From: CAZXVW01 sp964644025
GTDB taxonomy: Bacteria > Acidobacteriota > Terriglobia > Bryobacterales > Bryobacteraceae
Assembly (NCBI GenBank): GCA_964644025.1
Contig: CAZXVW010000064.1
Coordinates: 1 to 19,315, forward strand
Length of the DNA: 19,315 nt
Reading direction: 5' to 3'
Part shown: positions 13,721 through 19,315 of the stretch, piece by piece
How the letters are laid out: every line of letters starts with the position of its first letter
Numbering within the stretch: the first letter of the stretch is position 1
The notes under the pieces: generated by a model
What the model was told of the DNA's origin: nothing
The model's database searches: none
The model's input: the letters and a program-made list of their open reading frames with translations, nothing else
Made by a program: the position numbers and the translations under genes

Positions 13721-16483
13721 ATGCTGCGAAGCATCACCGTGCATGGCGCACGGACGCATAACCTGAAGAACATCCACGTTGAAATTCCTCGCAACACGCT
13801 CACGGTGATCACCGGGCTGAGTGGTTCCGGCAAGTCCTCGCTGGCCTTCGACACCGTCTACGCCGAGGGGCAGCGCCGTTACGTCGAGACGCTTTCGCCC
13901 TATGCCCGGCAGTTCCTCGACCAGATGGAACGGCCCGATGTCGACTCGATCGAGGGCCTCAGCCCGGCCATTTCGATCGAGCAGAAAACGACCAGCCGCA
14001 GCCCCCGGTCCACGGTGGGCACCATTACGGAAATCTACGACTACGTGCGGCTCTTGTACGCCTCCATCGGCGTGCCGTACTGCCCGAACTGTGACACGCC
14101 GATCTCGCCGCAGACCACGCGGCAGATTCTCGACCGGATCCTGAGCCTCCGCGAGGGGGAACGCGTCATGATCCTCGCCCCCGTCGTGCGCGGCCGCAAG
14201 GGCGAATACCGCCGGGACCTCGACAGGCTGGCGCGGCAGGGGTTCGTGCGCGCGCGTATCGACGGCATCCTGTATTCGCTCGACCAGGAGATCGTGCTGG
14301 ACCGGAGGCGGAACCACACCATCGAAGTCGTGGTGGACCGCCTGCTGCTCAAGCCCGGCATCGAGAGGCGGTTGGAAGCCTCGATTGAAACGGCGACGAA
14401 ACTGGCCGGCGGGCTAGTCCAGGTGGCCGTGGTGAACGGCGAGGAAGCACTTTACTCACGGAAGTACGCCTGCCCGGATTGCGGAGCGAGCATCCCGCAG
14501 CTTGAACCCCGCTCGTTTTCCTTCAACAGCCCCTACGGCGCCTGCCCCGCCTGCCACGGCCTGGGTAGCACGTGGAGCTTTGACCCCGTGAAGGTCATTG
14601 CCGATCCGTCCAAGCCCTTGCTGGACGGCGGCCTGGGACCGGGCGCCGGCTCCTCTTACATGCATTACCGGCTGAAAGAGCTGGCCCGCCGCCTGCAGGC
14701 GGACATTACGAAACCGTTCAATGAGCTGCCTGCCAGGACGCAGAAACAGCTCCTGGAAGGCAGCGGGGACCGCGCGGGCATTCTCGGAATCCTCGAGGAA
14801 ACCTTTGCGGAAGCCAGCGAGAAGTACCGCGAGTGGCTGGTGGATTATATGTCGCCGGCCGTTTGCCGGAAATGCCATGGCGCCCGTCTGAAACCCGGCA
14901 GCCTGGCGGTGAGAGTCAAGGGCACGACCATTGCCGAGCTGACGGCGATGCCCATCGCGCGGCTGTTGCCGCTGATCCGGAGCTGGCGCCTGGACGAGCG
15001 GGAGCGGAAAATCGCCGGCCGCATCGTGGAGGAAATCGAGCACCGGCTGGAGTTTCTCGGCGCGGTCGGGCTGGAATACCTGGCGCTCGGCCGGTCGGCG
15101 GCGACGCTGGCCGGCGGGGAATCGCAGCGCATCCGCCTGGCCACCCAGATCGGCTCGCGTCTCCGGGGCGTGCTGTACGTGCTGGACGAGCCGTCGATCG
15201 GGTTGCATCCCCGCGACAACAACCGCCTGCTGAATACGCTGGCGCGGCTGCGTGACCTGGGCAACACGGTGGTGGTGGTCGAGCACGACCAGGAGACCAT
15301 CGAGCGGGCCGACTGGGTGATCGACCTGGGTCCGGGAGCCGGACGCCTTGGCGGCGGCCTGGTGGCGGAAGGGACGCCGGAGCAGATCGCCCACTCAGAA
15401 GCTTCCCTCACCGGCAAGTACCTGCGGGGGGAGTTGAAGATCCCGCTGCCTGCCGTCCGCCGCCCGGGCAACGGGAAGGTACTCGAGGTCGTCGGGGCGC
15501 GCGAGCATAACCTGAAGAACATCGACGTGCGGTTTCCCCTCGGGTTGTTCATCGTGGTGACCGGCGTTTCCGGCAGCGGCAAGTCCACGCTGGTCAACGA
15601 CATCATTTTCCGGGCGCTCAAGCGCGCCTTGTACCGGTCGCGGGCCGTGGCCGGAGCCCACGACCAGATCGTCGGGGTAGAGCACGTGGACAAAGTCATC
15701 GAGATCGACCAGGCGCCGATCGGCCGCACCCCCCGCTCGAACCCGGCCACTTACACCGGGGCCTTCACGCCTATCCGCGAGCTGTACGCGAAGCTGCCGG
15801 AATCCCGCGAACGGGGTTACAAACCCGGCCGCTTCAGCTTCAACGTAAAGGGAGGACGCTGCGAGGCCTGCCAGGGCGACGGCCTGAAGCGCATCGAAAT
15901 GAACTTCCTGCCCGACGTTTACGTCACCTGTGACGTCTGCCGCGGGCGGCGTTACAACCAGGAGACCTTGCAAGTGAAGTTCAAGGGTTACTCCATCGCC
16001 GACCTGCTGGAAGCCACCGTCGACGAAGCTCTCGGGGTGATGGAAAACATTCCCCAGGTGCGCGCCCGGCTGGAAACACTGCGCGACGTCGGGCTCGGCT
16101 ACATCCGTTTGGGCCAGTCCTCGACGACGCTGTCCGGAGGAGAGGCGCAGCGCATCAAGCTGGCCCGCGAGCTCAGCCGCCGCCAGACAGGAAGAACGTT
16201 TTACATTCTCGACGAGCCCACCACCGGATTGCACTTCGATGATGTAAAGAAGCTGCTGGACGTGTTACAAAGGCTGGTAGACTTCGGTAACACCGTCGTC
16301 GTGATCGAGCACCACCTCGACGTGATCAAGTCCGCCGACTGGATTATCGACCTCGGTCCGGAAGGCGGTGAAAACGGCGGGCACGTGGTGGCCGCCGGGA
16401 CGCCGGAACAGGTGGTGCGCAGCCGGAAAAGTTACACGGCCAGGGCCCTGAAGAAGGTCCTCCGGAACAGGAAATCCGCGTGA
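13721..16483 (+). CDS. uvrA: excinuclease ABC subunit A
   Basis: This 920-residue protein is the damage-sensing ATPase of nucleotide excision repair; a UvrA dimer loads UvrB at lesions. Both ABC modules are complete: Walker A GLSGSGKSS (32-40) with signature LAGGESQRIRLA (about 464) and LDEPSIGLH (about 488); second Walker A GVSGSGKST (about 616) with signature LSGGEAQRIKLA (about 803) and LDEPTTGLH (about 830). Zinc-binding pairs are present as CPDC/CPAC (from about 249) and CEAC/CDVC (from about 713). Start: the ATG at 13721 begins MLRSITVHGARTHNL, the normal N-terminus; 19 upstream codons in frame are not conserved. No good ribosome-binding site is visible, and GACAAT at 13688-13693 may be a -10. 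I see no SOS box of a known type. It heads a three-gene run. Confidence 0.97.
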   Translation: MLRSITVHGARTHNLKNIHVEIPRNTLTVITGLSGSGKSSLAFDTVYAEGQRRYVETLSPYARQFLDQMERPDVDSIEGLSPAISIEQKTTSRSPRSTVGTITEIYDYVRLLYASIGVPYCPNCDTPISPQTTRQILDRILSLREGERVMILAPVVRGRKGEYRRDLDRLARQGFVRARIDGILYSLDQEIVLDRRRNHTIEVVVDRLLLKPGIERRLEASIETATKLAGGLVQVAVVNGEEALYSRKYACPDCGASIPQLEPRSFSFNSPYGACPACHGLGSTWSFDPVKVIADPSKPLLDGGLGPGAGSSYMHYRLKELARRLQADITKPFNELPARTQKQLLEGSGDRAGILGILEETFAEASEKYREWLVDYMSPAVCRKCHGARLKPGSLAVRVKGTTIAELTAMPIARLLPLIRSWRLDERERKIAGRIVEEIEHRLEFLGAVGLEYLALGRSAATLAGGESQRIRLATQIGSRLRGVLYVLDEPSIGLHPRDNNRLLNTLARLRDLGNTVVVVEHDQETIERADWVIDLGPGAGRLGGGLVAEGTPEQIAHSEASLTGKYLRGELKIPLPAVRRPGNGKVLEVVGAREHNLKNIDVRFPLGLFIVVTGVSGSGKSTLVNDIIFRALKRALYRSRAVAGAHDQIVGVEHVDKVIEIDQAPIGRTPRSNPATYTGAFTPIRELYAKLPESRERGYKPGRFSFNVKGGRCEACQGDGLKRIEMNFLPDVYVTCDVCRGRRYNQETLQVKFKGYSIADLLEATVDEALGVMENIPQVRARLETLRDVGLGYIRLGQSSTTLSGGEAQRIKLARELSRRQTGRTFYILDEPTTGLHFDDVKKLLDVLQRLVDFGNTVVVIEHHLDVIKSADWIIDLGPEGGENGGHVVAAGTPEQVVRSRKSYTARALKKVLRNRKSA

Positions 16484-17442
16484 GCAAGTACGAGCAGGAA
16501 CCGTTGGAGTTCACCGGCCTCAACACGATCCCCATCCGGGAGCGCGGGGGCAAAGTACGCGTGGAGGAGTTCGCGGCGCCGCACCGGAAGGGGGCAGGCA
16601 TCGGAGGGTGGCTCGACTCGCTCCCCCGTCTGCTGGCCGCCGAGGAGTTCCGCACGCTGGTGGCGGCCATCCAGCGGGCGCGCGCGGCCCGCCGGGCCAT
16701 CCTGTGGGGGATGGGCGGGCACGTCATCAAGTGCGGACTGGCGCCCGTGCTCATTGACTTGATGGAGCGGGGCTACGTCACCGCTGTGGCGATGAACGGG
16801 GCCACGGCGATCCATGATTTCGAGATCGGCCTGGCCGGCCAGACCAGCGAGGAGGTCGAGGCCGTGCTTCCCGACGGGCGTTTCGGTTCAGCCGAGGAAA
16901 CAGGCCGGGAAATGAACCGGGCCTGTGTGGAAGCCGCCCGGGATTTGATCGGCGCCGGCGAGGCCTTCGGCCGCCGTCTCAACGAGGTTGCCGATCCGGC
17001 GTACCGCCACCGGAGCTTGCTGCTGGCGGCCTGGGAGCGCTCGGTGCCGGTGACGGTGCACATCGCCGTCGGGACCGACACGCCGCACACCCACCCGGCC
17101 GTCGACCCGGCGGCCTTGGGGACGGCGACGCACCGTGATTTCCGCCTGTTCTGTTCGCTGGTCCGGGGACTGAACGGCGGCGGCGTTTACCTCAACGTCG
17201 GCTCGGCAGTGGTGTTGCCGGAGGTCTTTCTGAAGGCAGTGTCCGTGGTCAGGAACCTCGGCCACCCACTGAAGGATTTCACCACGGCGAACCTGGATTT
17301 TCTGCAGCACTACCGGCCGCGGGTGAACGTCGTCAGGCGGCCGCACGCGCAGGCCGGAGGCAGGGGGATCGCCATCACCGGGCACCATGAGCTGATGATC
17401 CCGCTGTTGGCCGCGGCGCTGATCGAGATGGAGTCCTCATGA
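16480..17442 (+). CDS. deoxyhypusine-synthase-like conserved protein, role unknown
   Basis: This 320-residue protein starts at a GTG that overlaps the uvrA stop (GTGA), with AGGAA just upstream, so translation is probably coupled. Its strongest features are GMGGHVIKCGLAPVLIDLM (77-95), then VTAVAMNGATAIHDFEIGLAG, VPVTVHIAVGTDTPHTHP (189-206) and NVGSAVVLPEVFLKA. The order of these segments suggests the NAD-binding fold of the deoxyhypusine synthase superfamily, to which I assign it loosely. Bacteria lack the eIF5A substrate of true deoxyhypusine synthase, and I do not find that enzyme's catalytic lysine motif, so that reaction is unlikely. No signal peptide or membrane segment is seen. Several His/Asp/Glu residues in the conserved blocks could be catalytic or metal-binding. 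Its place after uvrA gives no firm clue. Confidence 0.6.
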   Translation: MSKYEQEPLEFTGLNTIPIRERGGKVRVEEFAAPHRKGAGIGGWLDSLPRLLAAEEFRTLVAAIQRARAARRAILWGMGGHVIKCGLAPVLIDLMERGYVTAVAMNGATAIHDFEIGLAGQTSEEVEAVLPDGRFGSAEETGREMNRACVEAARDLIGAGEAFGRRLNEVADPAYRHRSLLLAAWERSVPVTVHIAVGTDTPHTHPAVDPAALGTATHRDFRLFCSLVRGLNGGGVYLNVGSAVVLPEVFLKAVSVVRNLGHPLKDFTTANLDFLQHYRPRVNVVRRPHAQAGGRGIAITGHHELMIPLLAAALIEMESS

Positions 17443-18194
17443 CGGAGGATCTGGCCGCGCCGGAAACGCAGGGTGTCGAGCCCACCCCGCCGGAGAAATA
17501 TCCGTTTTGGAACTACCACGACGTGGTCCTGTTGATCGGCCTGACTCTGCCCGCGCTGGCGGCGGCGGCGGTAGTCGGCCGGCTGGCGATGCTGGTTCTT
17601 CCGGTAAACGCGACGGCCCCGGCCACGGCGATCCTGGTGGCGCAATTCTTCGGTTACGGCTTCTGGTTTCTGTGCCTGTACGGGCTGCTGCGCTTGCGAT
17701 ACGGCCGGCCGTTCTGGCAGTCGCTGGCCTGGGTGAGGCCGGGCGCCACCATGCCGCTGTACGCGGCTTCCGGGGCGCTGCTGGCCATCGGGGTGGCCGT
17801 GGGAGGGGCCCTGCTGAAGACCCCGAACATCCAGATGCCGATGCAAGAGCTGTTGCGCGACCGCACGTCGCTGGTCCTGGTCGGCATCTTCGCGGTGACG
17901 CTGGGACCGGTTTGCGAGGAACTTTCGTTTCGCGGCTTTTTCCTGCCGCTGCTGGCGCGTTCGCTGGGGGCCGCCGGCGGCGTCCTGCTGACAGCCATCG
18001 TCTTCTCGCTGATGCACGGGCCGCAATACGCCTGGTCCTGGCGGCACATTCTGCTGATCAGCTTCGCCGGGATCGCCTTCGGCGTGGTTCGGCTGCGCTC
18101 CGGCTCGACGGCCGCCGCCACCCTGATGCACGCGACCTATAACCTGACTTTCTTCGTCGCTTACCTGTTCCAGCCGCAGGGGATGGGCCGATGA
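17439..18194 (+). CDS. CPBP-family intramembrane metalloprotease
   Basis: This 251-residue membrane protein has about seven hydrophobic segments and the three motifs of the CPBP (Rce1/CAAX-like, Abi) family: E160-E161-x3-R165 in CEELSFRGFF, H193 in FSLMHGPQY, and H231/N235 in HATYN. These form a metal-dependent active site within the membrane. Bacterial members have been linked to processing of peptides, toxins or bacteriocin immunity, but most have unknown substrates, as here. The ATG overlaps the preceding stop by four bases (ATGA) and has GGAG five bases upstream, so it is the third gene of the uvrA run. The 72-bp gap that follows contains no obvious terminator. Confidence 0.9.
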   Translation: MTEDLAAPETQGVEPTPPEKYPFWNYHDVVLLIGLTLPALAAAAVVGRLAMLVLPVNATAPATAILVAQFFGYGFWFLCLYGLLRLRYGRPFWQSLAWVRPGATMPLYAASGALLAIGVAVGGALLKTPNIQMPMQELLRDRTSLVLVGIFAVTLGPVCEELSFRGFFLPLLARSLGAAGGVLLTAIVFSLMHGPQYAWSWRHILLISFAGIAFGVVRLRSGSTAAATLMHATYNLTFFVAYLFQPQGMGR

Positions 18195-18266
18195 GGTCCG
18201 GTAGCGGCGGCGGTCGCGGGCGGCGCCTCGGAATTTCGTCAACGGAAAGGAGAATGCGCAGAACTG

Positions 18267-19295
<1,029 letters not shown>

Positions 19296-19315
19296 GGCGC
19301 AGAAAGAACCCGGCG

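Noticed and set aside
17439..18194. CPBP protease as part of a bacteriocin or abortive-infection system
   Set aside because: No small precursor peptide, toxin or transporter gene is adjacent; its neighbours are uvrA and mtnA, so a defence role has no support here.

Overview
The window is GC-rich bacterial chromosome with densely packed, mostly housekeeping and carbohydrate-related genes. Several features fit a flagellated Acidobacteriota of the Bryobacterales/Solibacter type: Tat-exported Gfo/Idh and sugar epimerase relics, a secreted DUF1593 (Sde182-like) nucleoside-hydrolase-like protein, and a YjhG/YagF dehydratase beside a GntP permease. This placement is inferred from protein style; there is no rRNA or marker tree here. 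I see no tRNA, rRNA, CRISPR array, insertion sequence or prophage.

Layout. Positions 1-1384 (minus) hold a radical SAM protein cut by the window edge, divergent from a DEDDy exonuclease (1489-2211, plus). Positions 2254-8058 look like a sugar/sugar-acid block: a secreted DUF1593 protein (minus), a GntP-type permease (plus), a wrecked pair of minus-strand genes (a Gfo/Idh N-terminus joined out of frame to an epimerase C-terminus), and a YjhG/YagF sugar-acid dehydratase (plus). From 8018 to 12667 come a DUF2461 protein (minus), murB (plus), malQ (minus) and a solitary nuoB (plus). Positions 12700-13567 hold flaG and fliS, each preceded by a convincing sigma-28 (FliA) promoter. From 13721 to 18194, uvrA, a deoxyhypusine-synthase-like protein of unknown role and a CPBP membrane protease form a tight operon with 4-bp overlaps. 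mtnA (18267-19295) closes the window.

The permease and dehydratase could act together: GntP-family uptake of a sugar acid, then dehydration to a 2-keto-3-deoxy acid. The matching aldolase is not in the window. FlaG and FliS act on the flagellar filament (length control and flagellin chaperoning), and their promoters imply late-class flagellar control. The remaining genes have unrelated roles in wall synthesis, glycogen/maltodextrin metabolism, respiration, DNA repair and methionine salvage.

I do not find a clear new multi-gene defence or biosynthetic system. The points most worth following up are: (1) the deletion-fusion relic at 5185-6035 with a 7-bp direct repeat at its junction; (2) the two sigma-28 promoters; (3) -10 boxes only 7-8 bases before the start codons of gntP and murB, suggesting leaderless mRNAs; (4) the DHS-like protein co-transcribed with uvrA; and (5) the solitary nuoB.
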